From: Flavobacterium piscisymbiosum
Lineage (GTDB): Bacteria > Bacteroidota > Bacteroidia > Flavobacteriales > Flavobacteriaceae
Direction of reading: 5' to 3'
Assembly (NCBI RefSeq): GCF_020905295.1
Contig: NZ_JAJJMM010000001.1
Coordinates: forward strand, 3,596,001-3,660,000
Length of the DNA: 64,000 nt
In this document: in pieces, positions 1 to 8,130 of the stretch
Layout: every line of letters begins with the position of its first letter
Position numbering within the stretch: the stretch's first letter is position 1
Made by a program: the position numbers and the translations under genes
The notes under the pieces: generated by a model
Databases searched by the model: none
What the model was told of the DNA's origin: nothing
What the model saw: the letters and a program-made list of their open reading frames with translations, nothing else

Positions 1-53
1 GTCTTTATTTAAAACTTCTAACTCATAACAAATAACATATAACTTTTCAAGAC

Positions 54-1193
54 ATGAATTTATTCAACGTATACCCACTTTATGATATCACTCCTGTAAA
101 AGCAGTAGATTGCACAATTACAGACAATAACGGAGTAGAATATTTAGACTTATATAGCGGACATGGTGTGATTTCAATTGGCCATACGCAACCTGATTAT
201 GTAGCCAAATTAAAAAATCAATTAGATCATTTAGGATTTTATTCGAATGCTATTCAGAATCCTTTGCAGGTAGAATTAGCTCAGAAATTAGGAAAGCTTT
301 CAGGATTAGAAGATTACGAATTGTTTTTATGCAGTTCTGGTGCTGAAGCAAACGAAAATGCGTTAAAATTAGCTTCTTTCCATAATGGAAAATCAAGAGT
401 TGTCGCTTTTGATAATTCTTTCCATGGAAGAACTTCTGCAGCCGTTGCGGTTACAGATAACAAGAAAATCGTAGCGCCAATAAATGCACAGCAAGTAGTT
501 ACTTTTTTACCTTTAAACCAAATCGAACTAGTTGAAGCTGAATTGGCTAAAGGAGATGTTACAGCAGTAATTATCGAAGGAATTCAGGGAGTTGGAGGTT
601 TAGATCAGGGAACGACAGAATTTTTTCAAGCTTTAGAAAAAGCATGTAAAAAACACGATGTAGTTTTGATTTTAGACGAAGTACAATCAGGATACGGAAG
701 AAGCGGAAAATTCTTCGCTTTCCAACATCACGGAATCAACGCTGATATTATTTCAGTTGCAAAAGGAATGGGGAATGGATTTCCGGTTGGAGCCATTTTA
801 ATCTCTCCAAAATTTGAAGCAAGTTTCGGATTATTAGGAACTACTTTCGGCGGAAGCCATTTATCTTGTGCTGCAGGAATTGCAGTTCTTGACGTAATTG
901 AAAAACTAGATTTACAGAAAAACGTAAACGAAGTTTATGAATATTTCTTAGAACAAATCAAACAAGTTCCCGGAATTAAGCAAGTAAAAGGAAAAGGTTT
1001 AATGCTTGGCGTTGAATTTGATTTTGATGTAGCAGCTTTAAGAAAAAAACTAATTATTGAAAAACACATTTTTACAGGAAGTGCCAACAATAAAAATCTG
1101 TTAAGAATTTTGCCGCCTTTGACAGTAAAAAAATCAGATATTGATACCTTTATTGTAGCTTTAAAAGAAAGTTTAGAAGAGCTTCAAAATTAA
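54..1193 (+). CDS. argD: Acetylornithine/succinylornithine aminotransferase ArgD
   Basis: This is a class III PLP-dependent aminotransferase of 379 residues, the usual family length. It transfers an amino group from glutamate to N-acyl-glutamate semialdehyde to give N-acyl-ornithine in the cytoplasm. The PLP-binding aspartate lies in LDEVQSGYGR (about residue 208) and the Schiff-base lysine in SVAKGMGNG (Lys237); the SSGAEAN phosphate-binding loop is at 94-100. It opens the visible part of an arginine/proline operon, and earlier arg genes probably lie upstream of the window. Because the argF' product here looks succinyl-specific, the true substrate may be the N-succinyl form. The family call is firm; the acyl-group preference is inferred. 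Confidence 0.95.
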   Translation: MNLFNVYPLYDITPVKAVDCTITDNNGVEYLDLYSGHGVISIGHTQPDYVAKLKNQLDHLGFYSNAIQNPLQVELAQKLGKLSGLEDYELFLCSSGAEANENALKLASFHNGKSRVVAFDNSFHGRTSAAVAVTDNKKIVAPINAQQVVTFLPLNQIELVEAELAKGDVTAVIIEGIQGVGGLDQGTTEFFQALEKACKKHDVVLILDEVQSGYGRSGKFFAFQHHGINADIISVAKGMGNGFPVGAILISPKFEASFGLLGTTFGGSHLSCAAGIAVLDVIEKLDLQKNVNEVYEYFLEQIKQVPGIKQVKGKGLMLGVEFDFDVAALRKKLIIEKHIFTGSANNKNLLRILPPLTVKKSDIDTFIVALKESLEELQN

Positions 1194-1630
1194 TGAAGCC
1201 ATTAAAAAATATTTTAGGTGCTCTTTTGATCATTGGTGTTTTATTTCCAATGTTACTTTTTCTGAATCCATTTGCATGGGGAATGAGAAGAGCACCTGAA
1301 TATGTTCCTTCAAAAGAACTTGAAAAAGTTTTGGAAGCAATGAAAAAAGAGATCAATACATACGAACAAGTAGATGTTGATACTTATAATAATACGGCTA
1401 ATTTATGGTATTTAAGAGATTGCCAAAATAAAAGACTGGACTCTTTAGAAAATTTTGAAATTCAATTTTCTGAAGTCAAAAATGATGCTTTTGTTAAAGA
1501 AAAAATTAAGAAGTATGCCCCATTAATTGAGAAACAATTAGAATGCAACTGTTATGATTCTTTGATATTTAAATATGAGTTGAAGGAAAATGAAATGCAA
1601 AAAGTAGTTTTAGGATTTAAAATTAAATAA
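1193..1630 (+). CDS. Membrane-anchored hypothetical protein
   Basis: I do not recognise this 145-residue protein. It has one hydrophobic segment at about residues 7-29 followed by a charged soluble domain containing three cysteines (CQNK and CNCYD), so it is probably anchored in the inner membrane with the rest outside the cytoplasm. Its ATG overlaps the argD stop by one base (TAATG), and its own stop overlaps the next ATG the same way, so translation of the three genes is probably coupled. It is not a known arginine or proline enzyme and is best seen as a passenger in the operon. Confidence 0.75.
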   Translation: MKPLKNILGALLIIGVLFPMLLFLNPFAWGMRRAPEYVPSKELEKVLEAMKKEINTYEQVDVDTYNNTANLWYLRDCQNKRLDSLENFEIQFSEVKNDAFVKEKIKKYAPLIEKQLECNCYDSLIFKYELKENEMQKVVLGFKIK

Positions 1631-1959
1631 TGATGAATAAAAGCTTTTTAATTTCAGATTCATTTCTCAAATACCAGTCTATAGCTTATTTGTTTATTAT
1701 TTTTTGGGCTATTTTAATTAGAAATGTACAAAGTATGTTTGTTATATTCAAATATACAGAACTGATAAATCAAGTTCTTTTTTTTATATATTTTGCTGTT
1801 GTATTATCTTCTGTTGTAGTATTAATAAAACAAATTTTAAGAGTTTATTTTTCGTTAGATAATAATATAAAAAGAAGTATATGGTTAGTAGTCAATATTT
1901 TTCTGTATTACGGAGTCTTACTTGCCGACCTATATATTTCATCGCAATTTAGATTTTAG
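1630..1959 (+). CDS. Three-helix hypothetical membrane protein
   Basis: This 109-residue protein of unknown function is very hydrophobic. Three membrane-spanning stretches can be seen at about residues 17-33, 46-66 and 84-104. The start overlaps the preceding stop as TAATG, and proA starts 34 bases beyond its end. Together with the preceding gene it forms a two-gene insert between argD and proA. The start is set by the overlap. No catalytic motif is visible, so no function is offered. Confidence 0.7.
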   Translation: MMNKSFLISDSFLKYQSIAYLFIIFWAILIRNVQSMFVIFKYTELINQVLFFIYFAVVLSSVVVLIKQILRVYFSLDNNIKRSIWLVVNIFLYYGVLLADLYISSQFRF

Positions 1960-1993
1960 AAACAACCAAAAAACAACCAACCAACTAGAAATT

Positions 1994-3187
1994 ATGAATC
2001 CATTATCAATTGAAAAACGCAATCTGGTTTTGCACTCGATGGCAAAACTCGTCGAGAAGGAACGGAGTCAGATTATCTTAACCAATCAAGAAGATTTACT
2101 CGCTTATGACGGTTCAGATTTAGCAATGGAAGAACGCTTGAAAGTAGATGATAAAAAAGTCGACGAGATGATTTTATCGTTGAACCAATTGGCTTCGCAG
2201 GAAGATCCTGTTGGAGTAGAGCGTTTTCATTTTACTCATGATAATGGAATAAAAGTCATTAATAAAACAGCAGCTTTTGGAACGATTTTAATCATTTACG
2301 AATCTCGCCCGGATGTTACAATCGAAGCGGGAGGAATCGCATTTAAATCCGGAAATAAGATTTTATTAAAAGGAGGAAAAGAAGCTTTAAAATCGAATTT
2401 GAAAATTGTTGATTTATGGCATCAGGCTTTAGAAGAAAATAGAGTTTCGAAAGATTGGGTCGAGTATTTGAATTATAACCGCGCAGAAACTCAGGCTTTT
2501 TTAGAAAAACCAACTCAAAAAGTAGATTTAATCGTTCCAAGAGGAGGAGAAAAATTAATTGAGTTTGTAAAAGCGCACGCAACGTGCCCGGTGATAGTAA
2601 GCGGACGCGGAAATAATTTTGTATACGTTCATAAAGATGCAGATACTGATTTGGCTTTAAAAATAATTTTGAATGCTAAAATCTCAAAAATCTCTGCTTG
2701 TAATGCGGTAGATAAGGTTTTAATAGATTCTAAATTACCCAATTTTGAAGGTTTTGCAGCTATTTTAATAGAAACATTAAAAGAATCTAATGTAGAAGTG
2801 ATTGTTGACGAATCTTTAAAAAGTTTTGAAGACACAGAAACACTTCAGAATGAAGATATGTGGTATGAAGAATTTTTAGATTATAAAATTGTAATCGGAA
2901 CCATTGATTCCGAGGAAAATGCAATTGATAAAATCAATAAATATTGCGGAGGACATTCGGCAGTAATTATTACGAAAGATGACAAAGCAGCACAAGAATT
3001 TATGGATGCCGTTGATACCGCTGCTGTTTATCAAAATGCATCCACCCGTTTTACCGACGGAGGACAATTTGGCTTGGGTGGAGAATTAGCGATAAGCACC
3101 GATAAATTACATCAAAGAGGACCAATTGGACTTCAACATCTCGTGACAAACAAATGGTACGTGTACGGAGAAGGACAAATACGATAA
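1994..3187 (+). CDS. proA: Glutamate-5-semialdehyde dehydrogenase (gamma-glutamyl phosphate reductase) ProA
   Basis: ProA reduces gamma-glutamyl phosphate to glutamate-5-semialdehyde with NADPH, the second step of proline synthesis. The protein is an aldehyde-dehydrogenase-fold enzyme of 397 residues from the ATG at 1994. An in-frame start at 1922 would lie inside the previous gene and add an atypical leader, so I reject it. The catalytic cysteine is in the KISACNAVDKV segment, and the phosphate-binding part contains the conserved IYESRPDVT and GGKEA blocks. It precedes proB in the same operon, reversing the proB-proA order of many bacteria. Confidence 0.95.
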   Translation: MNPLSIEKRNLVLHSMAKLVEKERSQIILTNQEDLLAYDGSDLAMEERLKVDDKKVDEMILSLNQLASQEDPVGVERFHFTHDNGIKVINKTAAFGTILIIYESRPDVTIEAGGIAFKSGNKILLKGGKEALKSNLKIVDLWHQALEENRVSKDWVEYLNYNRAETQAFLEKPTQKVDLIVPRGGEKLIEFVKAHATCPVIVSGRGNNFVYVHKDADTDLALKIILNAKISKISACNAVDKVLIDSKLPNFEGFAAILIETLKESNVEVIVDESLKSFEDTETLQNEDMWYEEFLDYKIVIGTIDSEENAIDKINKYCGGHSAVIITKDDKAAQEFMDAVDTAAVYQNASTRFTDGGQFGLGGELAISTDKLHQRGPIGLQHLVTNKWYVYGEGQIR

Positions 3188-3414
3188 TAATTTTAGATTT
3201 CTAATTTTAGATTTTAGATTGATGAGCAACGATTTTTTGATTTCAAATTATTGGAATGTAATTATAGACAAAGCTTTGCGAACTTACCGTTTGTAAAACA
3301 CAAAGAATATAAAAAAAAACCTTGCGCACTTTGCGGTAAAAAAACGTTTACAATATAAAAACTTAGTCCCGAGGCTTCGGGATAGCAACTCAGAACCTTA
3401 GCCACTAAAAAAAA
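3188..3414 (+). repeat. Repeat-rich proA-proB spacer
   Basis: This 227-base spacer inside the operon holds a run of TTTTAGATTT-like words, two loosely inverted TTTGCG/GGTAAA stretches, and a short palindrome at 3367-3382 (TCCCGA, four-base loop, TCGGGA). The palindrome interrupts a CTTAG-type phrase that ends just before the proB start. The same words recur before argB and in other intergenic regions of the window. No gene is visible. Confidence 0.55.
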
Positions 3415-4176
3415 ATGACTAAAAAGAGGATTTTATTAAAAATAGGAAGTAATACTTTAACCAAAGAAACGAATCATATTTCGCGGGGAAAGATTGAAGA
3501 TATTGGTATGCAAATTGCCGCTCTTAACAAAGATTACGAATTTGTAATCGTAAGTTCAGGAGCCATTGCAGCCGCCAAACAATTTGTAAAACTCGAAAGT
3601 AAAGGCAAGGAAATTGCATTAAAACAAGCCTTAGCTTCAATTGGACAACCTCATTTAATGCGGATTTTTCATGAGAATTTCAGCGATTTAGGATTATTGA
3701 CATCACAATGTTTATTGTCTTATTCTGATTTTGAAAAAGAGCAATCGAAAGTAAATATTGTCAATACCATAAATGTTTTGGTCGAGAACAATTACATTCC
3801 GATTATTAATGAAAATGATACCGTTGCTACAGATGAGATTCGGTTTGGAGATAATGATAAATTAGCGGCACTAACGGCAGTTCTTTTAAATGTTGATATT
3901 CTGATTATTGCGACCAATACAAACGGAATTTACACGAAAGATTCTATTCACGATGAAAATCCTGAAACGATAAAATTGGTAAACGATCTAAAAGTATTAG
4001 AAAAGGAAATCGGAGAATCAAAATCATCACACGGAACAGGTGGAATGCAGTCCAAAATCGAAGCAGCCGGAATCGCAAAAGCGGCCAACATAGAAACCTG
4101 GATCGTAAACGGATTAAATGATAATTTTATTTTAAAAGCATTAGAAGGAGAAATTCCTTTTACGAAAATTGTGTAG
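3415..4176 (+). CDS. proB: Glutamate 5-kinase ProB, short form
   Basis: ProB phosphorylates glutamate to gamma-glutamyl phosphate, the committing step of proline synthesis. The 253-residue protein has the amino-acid-kinase start KIGSNTL, the SSGAIA loop, the NENDTVAT segment and the GTGGMQSKIEAA nucleotide-binding region. It ends where the kinase domain ends, so it lacks the C-terminal PUA domain of the E. coli enzyme (about 367 residues). This short form is known in other bacteria, so it is not a truncation. It lies between proA and argF' and is probably regulated with the operon. Confidence 0.93.
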   Translation: MTKKRILLKIGSNTLTKETNHISRGKIEDIGMQIAALNKDYEFVIVSSGAIAAAKQFVKLESKGKEIALKQALASIGQPHLMRIFHENFSDLGLLTSQCLLSYSDFEKEQSKVNIVNTINVLVENNYIPIINENDTVATDEIRFGDNDKLAALTAVLLNVDILIIATNTNGIYTKDSIHDENPETIKLVNDLKVLEKEIGESKSSHGTGGMQSKIEAAGIAKAANIETWIVNGLNDNFILKALEGEIPFTKIV

Positions 4177-4180
4177 AAAT

Positions 4181-4254
4181 GTTTATTTGTTTAATCGTTA
4201 ATTCGGTTAATCGATCGGGCAAATAAACAGTTAAACAAATTAACGATTAAACAA
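4181..4254 (+). promoter_or_regulatory. Crossing inverted repeats before argF'
   Basis: Two perfect inverted repeats share bases here. GTTTATTTG at 4181-4189 pairs with CAAATAAAC at 4220-4228. A 17-base arm at 4187-4203 pairs with 4238-4254. The two pairings cross and share 4187-4189, so both cannot form fully in one RNA. The second arm ends nine bases before the argF' ATG. This could be an attenuator, a translational switch or a relic of intergenic repeats; the sequence alone does not decide. Confidence 0.5.
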
Positions 4255-4263
4255 GAAAAAGAC

Positions 4264-5211
4264 ATGAACTATATTTCAATACAAGATATCGACTCATTAT
4301 CAAAATGGGTAAAAAGTGCGTTAAAAATCAAAAAGAACCCACTTAAAAATCAAGACTTAGGGAAAAACAAAACCTTAGGAATGTTATTCTTTAACCCGAG
4401 TTTAAGAACGCGTTTGAGTACTCAAAAAGCAGCTATAAACTTAGGGATGAACGTTATGGTGATGAACTTCACCAATGAAGGCTGGACATTAGAGTTCGAA
4501 GATGGAGCTATTATGAATTCAGGAGCTTCAGAGCATATTAAAGAAGCTGCCGAAGTAGTTTCTCAATATTGCGATATTATCGCCATTCGTGCTTTTGCAG
4601 GTTTGGTAGACAAAGAAAAAGATTATGCTGAAACGGTAATTTCAGGATTCCTGAAACACGCAACAGTGCCAATCGTGAATATGGAAAGTGCCGTTCGTCA
4701 TCCAATGCAATCTTTGGCAGACGCTATTACGATGGAGGAATACAAAACGAAGCATAAACCAAAAGTAGTTTTATCTTGGGCTCCGCATCCAAAAGCGTTG
4801 CCACAAGCTGTTGCAAATTCATTTGTAGAAATGATGCAAATGCAAAAAGACATGGATTTTGTAATCACACATCCAGAAGGTTACGAACTAAGTCCGGAAA
4901 TAACAAAAGACTGCAAAATCGAATACGACCAAAACAAAGCGTTCGAAAATGCCGATTTCGTTTACGTTAAAAACTGGAGCAACTTCAACGATTACGGAAA
5001 AGTAACCAACATAGATCCAAACTGGACTGTTACTGCAGAAAAAATGGCATTAACTAACAACGGAAAATTCATGCACTGTCTTCCTGTTCGTCGTAACGTA
5101 ATTGTAACCGATGAAGTTATTGATAGCGAGAATTCAATCGTAATTCAGCAAGCAAATAACAGAACCTATTCAGCGCAATTAGTTTTACAGAAGATTTTGA
5201 AGAAAATGTAG
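4264..5211 (+). CDS. argF': N-succinylornithine (or N-acetylornithine) carbamoyltransferase
   Basis: This enzyme carbamoylates N-acyl-ornithine instead of free ornithine, the route known in Bacteroides and Xanthomonas. It has 315 residues. The carbamoyl-phosphate site is FNPSLRTRLST (43-53), and the conserved HCLPVRR lies near the C-terminus. In this family one position separates substrates: Glu92 in the Xanthomonas acetylornithine enzyme and Pro90 in the Bacteroides succinylornithine enzyme. Here the aligned residue in NSGASEH is Ser89. Published mutants with Ser at this position convert the acetyl enzyme to a succinyl enzyme, so I predict the succinyl substrate. The family call is firm; the specificity is inferred. 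Confidence 0.93.
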   Translation: MNYISIQDIDSLSKWVKSALKIKKNPLKNQDLGKNKTLGMLFFNPSLRTRLSTQKAAINLGMNVMVMNFTNEGWTLEFEDGAIMNSGASEHIKEAAEVVSQYCDIIAIRAFAGLVDKEKDYAETVISGFLKHATVPIVNMESAVRHPMQSLADAITMEEYKTKHKPKVVLSWAPHPKALPQAVANSFVEMMQMQKDMDFVITHPEGYELSPEITKDCKIEYDQNKAFENADFVYVKNWSNFNDYGKVTNIDPNWTVTAEKMALTNNGKFMHCLPVRRNVIVTDEVIDSENSIVIQQANNRTYSAQLVLQKILKKM

Positions 5212-5217
5212 TTTAAA

Positions 5218-5310
5218 GCTACTAAGTTTCTAAGGTACTAAGCTGCTAAGTATTTTTAGAATTTTAGAATAAATCTTAGCAACTTAGAATCTTAGTACCT
5301 TAGCATCTTA
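5218..5310 (+). repeat. Octamer-phased CTAAG/CTTAG hairpin before argB
   Basis: Four octamers of the form NNNCTAAG stand head to tail at 5219-5250, and four of the form CTTAGNNN at 5275-5306, so the two blocks are inverted and can pair as a long hairpin. The constant pentamer repeats every eight bases while the triplet varies. The second block runs directly into the argB ATG at 5310, so a folded RNA would cover the start codon region. A similar phased block occurs at 56028-56063. Confidence 0.7.
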
Positions 5311-6083
5311 TGAGAGTTACCGTAATAAAAATAGGTGGAAACATCATCGACAATCCAAAAGAGTTAGAACAATTCTTAACCGACTTTTCTAAAATCGAAG
5401 GCTATAAAGTTTTAGTTCACGGTGGTGGAAAATCGGCTACAAAAATGGCGCAAAGTATTGGTTTGGTTCCTCAAATGATTGAAGGCCGCCGAATTACCGA
5501 TGCCGCAATGCTTGATGTAGTTGTAATGATTTACGCCGGACAAATCAATAAAGATGTTGTGGCGCAATTACAAGCTAAAGACAACAACGCAATGGGATTT
5601 TCAGGAGCTGACGGGAATTTGATTCAGTCAACAAAACGAAATCATCCAACGATAGATTACGGATTTGTAGGCGATGTAAAAAAAGTCAATACAAAGTTAT
5701 TGGCAACTTTACTTGAAGCAGGAATCGTTCCTGTTTTCTGTGCTATTACACACGATAAAAACGGACAATTGTTAAACACAAATGCAGATACCATTGCAAG
5801 CGAATTATCAATTGCATTGTCTGAGGTTTTTGATGTTACGCTAACATATTGTTTCGAAAAACAAGGCGTTTTGCAAGATTCAGAGGATGATTCATCTGTA
5901 ATAACAGAAATCAACGAAGAATTATACAACAAACTAAAGGCAGAAAAAGTTATTCATTCCGGAATGATTCCTAAACTGGATAATTGCTTCAATAGTTTAT
6001 CAAGAGGCGTTCAGAAAATCAAAATCGGGCATCATAAAATGCTTCAAAATCCTGATGTTCTGCACACCACCATTACGTTATAA
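5310..6083 (+). CDS. argB: N-acetyl- or N-succinylglutamate kinase ArgB
   Basis: ArgB phosphorylates N-acylglutamate, the second step of arginine synthesis. The 257-residue amino-acid kinase shows KIGGN near the N-terminus (7-11), the VHGGGK phosphate loop (about 37-42) and the GMIPKLDNC segment near residue 220. Its length fits the family. It lacks the extra N-terminal helix typical of hexameric, arginine-inhibited forms, so feedback inhibition by arginine is not evident. The gene starts inside the inverted octamer repeat described at 5218-5310. If the argF' product uses succinylornithine, this kinase probably acts on N-succinylglutamate. Confidence 0.94.
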   Translation: MRVTVIKIGGNIIDNPKELEQFLTDFSKIEGYKVLVHGGGKSATKMAQSIGLVPQMIEGRRITDAAMLDVVVMIYAGQINKDVVAQLQAKDNNAMGFSGADGNLIQSTKRNHPTIDYGFVGDVKKVNTKLLATLLEAGIVPVFCAITHDKNGQLLNTNADTIASELSIALSEVFDVTLTYCFEKQGVLQDSEDDSSVITEINEELYNKLKAEKVIHSGMIPKLDNCFNSLSRGVQKIKIGHHKMLQNPDVLHTTITL

Positions 6084-6285
6084 AAAATATAGCCACAGAT
6101 TAGCGGATTGAAAGGATTAAAATCTGTGAAAATCTTTTAATCTGTGGCAAAAAAAGAGCATTGCACAAGGCATTTTAAATATTAATTTAAGAAATTTGCG
6201 CAAATTAAAATCGTCACAGATTTAATTAAAAACTTTGTGACTTCGTCCCGATAGCTATCGGGATCACGGTAAAGAAACCATAACT
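6084..6285 (+). repeat. argB-argE spacer with CACAGATT hairpin and CCCGAT palindrome
   Basis: The first part contains GCCACAGATTA at 6092-6102 facing TTAATCTGTGGC at about 6138-6149, a hairpin family found at several other places in this window. Further on, CCCGATAGCTATCGGGA at about 6247-6263 interrupts a phrase resembling 'gacttcg...tcacgg'. The spacer lies inside the operon and has no gene. Confidence 0.6.
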
Positions 6286-7356
6286 ATGAAAAATATTGCA
6301 ACGCTTACCCAGGAAGCAATTAGTTTATTAAAAAGCCTGATCGAAACCCCTTCATTTTCAAGTGAAGAAGATCAAACAGCACTTTTGATAGAAAATTGGT
6401 TCAATCAAAACGAGATTCCTTTCAATAGAGAAAATAATAATGTGTGGGCTTTCAATAAATATTTCGACGAAAATAAACCAACACTTTTACTAAATTCACA
6501 CCACGATACCGTAAAACCAAATCAAGCCTATACAAACGATCCGTTTAAAGCGATCGAAAAAGACGGTAAATTATTCGGGTTAGGAAGCAATGATGCCGGA
6601 GGATGCTTAGTTTCATTATTAGCAACTTTCGTTCATTTTTACGAGAATCAAAATTTATCTCATAACCTCGTAATTGTAGCTTCGGCAGAAGAAGAAAGCA
6701 GCGGAAAAAATGGTTTAAACAGCGTTTTAAAACATTTACCGGAGTTAGATTGCGCAATTGTAGGTGAACCAACTTTAATGCAATTGGCTGTGGCTGAGAA
6801 AGGTTTATTGGTTTTGGATGTAAAAGTAAAAGGAACTGCAAGTCACGCTGCACATCAAAACGACGATAATTCATTATACAAATCAATTCCCGTAATGGAA
6901 TGGTTTAAAAACTATAAATTCGATAAAATCTCAGATGTTTTAGGTCCTGTAAAAATGACCGTAACGCAAATCAGCGCAGGAAAACAACATAATGTTGTAC
7001 CATCAGAATGCGATTTGGTTGTCGATATTCGCGTAACAGATCGTTATACAAATGCCGAGATTCTTGAAGTAGTAAAAGCAAATGTAAACGCCGAAGTAAC
7101 GCCTAGATCTATGCATTTAAATGCGTCATCTATTCCAGTTACTCACGGTTTAGTACAAGCCGGAATCGCTTTAGGAAGAACAACTTATGGCTCACCAACG
7201 CTTTCAGATCAATCTGTTTTAAGCTGTCAGTCATTAAAACTAGGACCAGGAGAAACATTACGTTCACATTCAGCAGACGAATTTATTTTCATCAACGAAA
7301 TCGAAGAAGGAGTCGACTTGTATATCAAAATACTAACCGATTTTTTTAAATTATAA
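6286..7356 (+). CDS. argE: M20 family N-acyl-ornithine/citrulline deacylase
   Basis: This M20-family metallopeptidase removes the N-acyl group in arginine synthesis. With a transcarbamylase acting on acyl-ornithine, the substrate is probably N-acyl-citrulline, not N-acyl-ornithine. The 356-residue protein has the di-zinc residues in SHHDTV (His72, Asp74), Asp103 in SNDAGG and the catalytic glutamate pair at 135-136 in AEEESSG. The C-terminal half holds the dimerisation domain and a conserved late histidine in LRSHSADEF. It lies between argB and an HNH-nuclease gene. The M20 call is firm; the exact substrate is inferred from context. Confidence 0.9.
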   Translation: MKNIATLTQEAISLLKSLIETPSFSSEEDQTALLIENWFNQNEIPFNRENNNVWAFNKYFDENKPTLLLNSHHDTVKPNQAYTNDPFKAIEKDGKLFGLGSNDAGGCLVSLLATFVHFYENQNLSHNLVIVASAEEESSGKNGLNSVLKHLPELDCAIVGEPTLMQLAVAEKGLLVLDVKVKGTASHAAHQNDDNSLYKSIPVMEWFKNYKFDKISDVLGPVKMTVTQISAGKQHNVVPSECDLVVDIRVTDRYTNAEILEVVKANVNAEVTPRSMHLNASSIPVTHGLVQAGIALGRTTYGSPTLSDQSVLSCQSLKLGPGETLRSHSADEFIFINEIEEGVDLYIKILTDFFKL

Positions 7357-7386
7357 TTTTGTTTTTTTAGGATTAAGATCTTTATT

Positions 7387-8091
7387 ATGAGAGAAAAATT
7401 TGATAAGTGGATACAAGTAAATAAAAAGTCTATTTCTAAATCTGAGAAGTATTCAAAAACTATAACTACAATTTCAAATCATTTTAAAAAATCTTTGGAA
7501 AGAAATATTGATTTATATAAAATTATAAAGTCTGAAGAAATTCTTAAGCTTAAAGAGGAATATTTTAGTTACACTGAATTTCTTTCAAAAAATAAAAGAG
7601 GAAATAGAATGTATAGTCGTTCATTAGATTTATATATTGAATTTCTAGAAGATGAAGGAATTTTGCTGGAAATTGAAAAAATTGAAAATGATCCTAATTT
7701 AAGAGAGTTAGAAAAGGAAGCAATTATTTTAAGCAGAATTGGACAAGGAAAATATAGAAATGATTTAATAAAAATTTGGAAAGGCTGTTCATTGTCAGGT
7801 TATAAAGATGTTAGGTTTTTAATAGCATCACACATAAAGCCATGGAAAGTATCCAACAATGACGAAAAAGTAGATAAATTTAATGGACTTTTACTTTTGC
7901 CGACTTATGATAAATTATTTGATTTAGGATTTATCACTTTTGATAAAAGTGGATTTATTAAGATTTCAAAAGAATTAGAAGACATTGAAAAAATTGGTAT
8001 TAATGAAAAGATGAAAATCAAATTAAAAGAAGGTAATTTAAAGTACTTAGAGTTTCATTACAATAACATCTTCAAAAAAACAGTAATTTAA
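7387..8091 (+). CDS. HNH endonuclease domain protein
   Basis: The C-terminal half (about 115-195) matches the HNH_2 type of nuclease domain. It reads RIGQGKYRNDL, a cysteine at 134, ASHIKPW with His149, NGLLLLPTYDKLFD with Asn166, and GFITFD. The N-terminal 110 residues are lysine-rich, probably helical and unrecognised. The gene sits 30 bases after argE and 39 bases before argH on the same strand, a strange place for a nuclease. It is A+T-richer than its neighbours, which suggests transfer. No methylase or other restriction partner is adjacent, so it could be a stand-alone nuclease, a remnant of a defence gene, or a cargo gene. Confidence 0.82.
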   Translation: MREKFDKWIQVNKKSISKSEKYSKTITTISNHFKKSLERNIDLYKIIKSEEILKLKEEYFSYTEFLSKNKRGNRMYSRSLDLYIEFLEDEGILLEIEKIENDPNLRELEKEAIILSRIGQGKYRNDLIKIWKGCSLSGYKDVRFLIASHIKPWKVSNNDEKVDKFNGLLLLPTYDKLFDLGFITFDKSGFIKISKELEDIEKIGINEKMKIKLKEGNLKYLEFHYNNIFKKTVI

Positions 8092-8130
8092 GAGAAACAT
8101 TTGTTTCTAAAAAATCTAAAAAACTAAGTT

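Noticed and set aside
1922..1993. A longer proA frame starting at 1922.
   Set aside because: It would overlap the preceding gene and add 24 atypical residues; ProA proteins begin near the ATG at 1994.
7387..8091. A restriction-modification system around the HNH gene.
   Set aside because: No methylase, specificity or helicase gene is adjacent; both neighbours are arginine genes.
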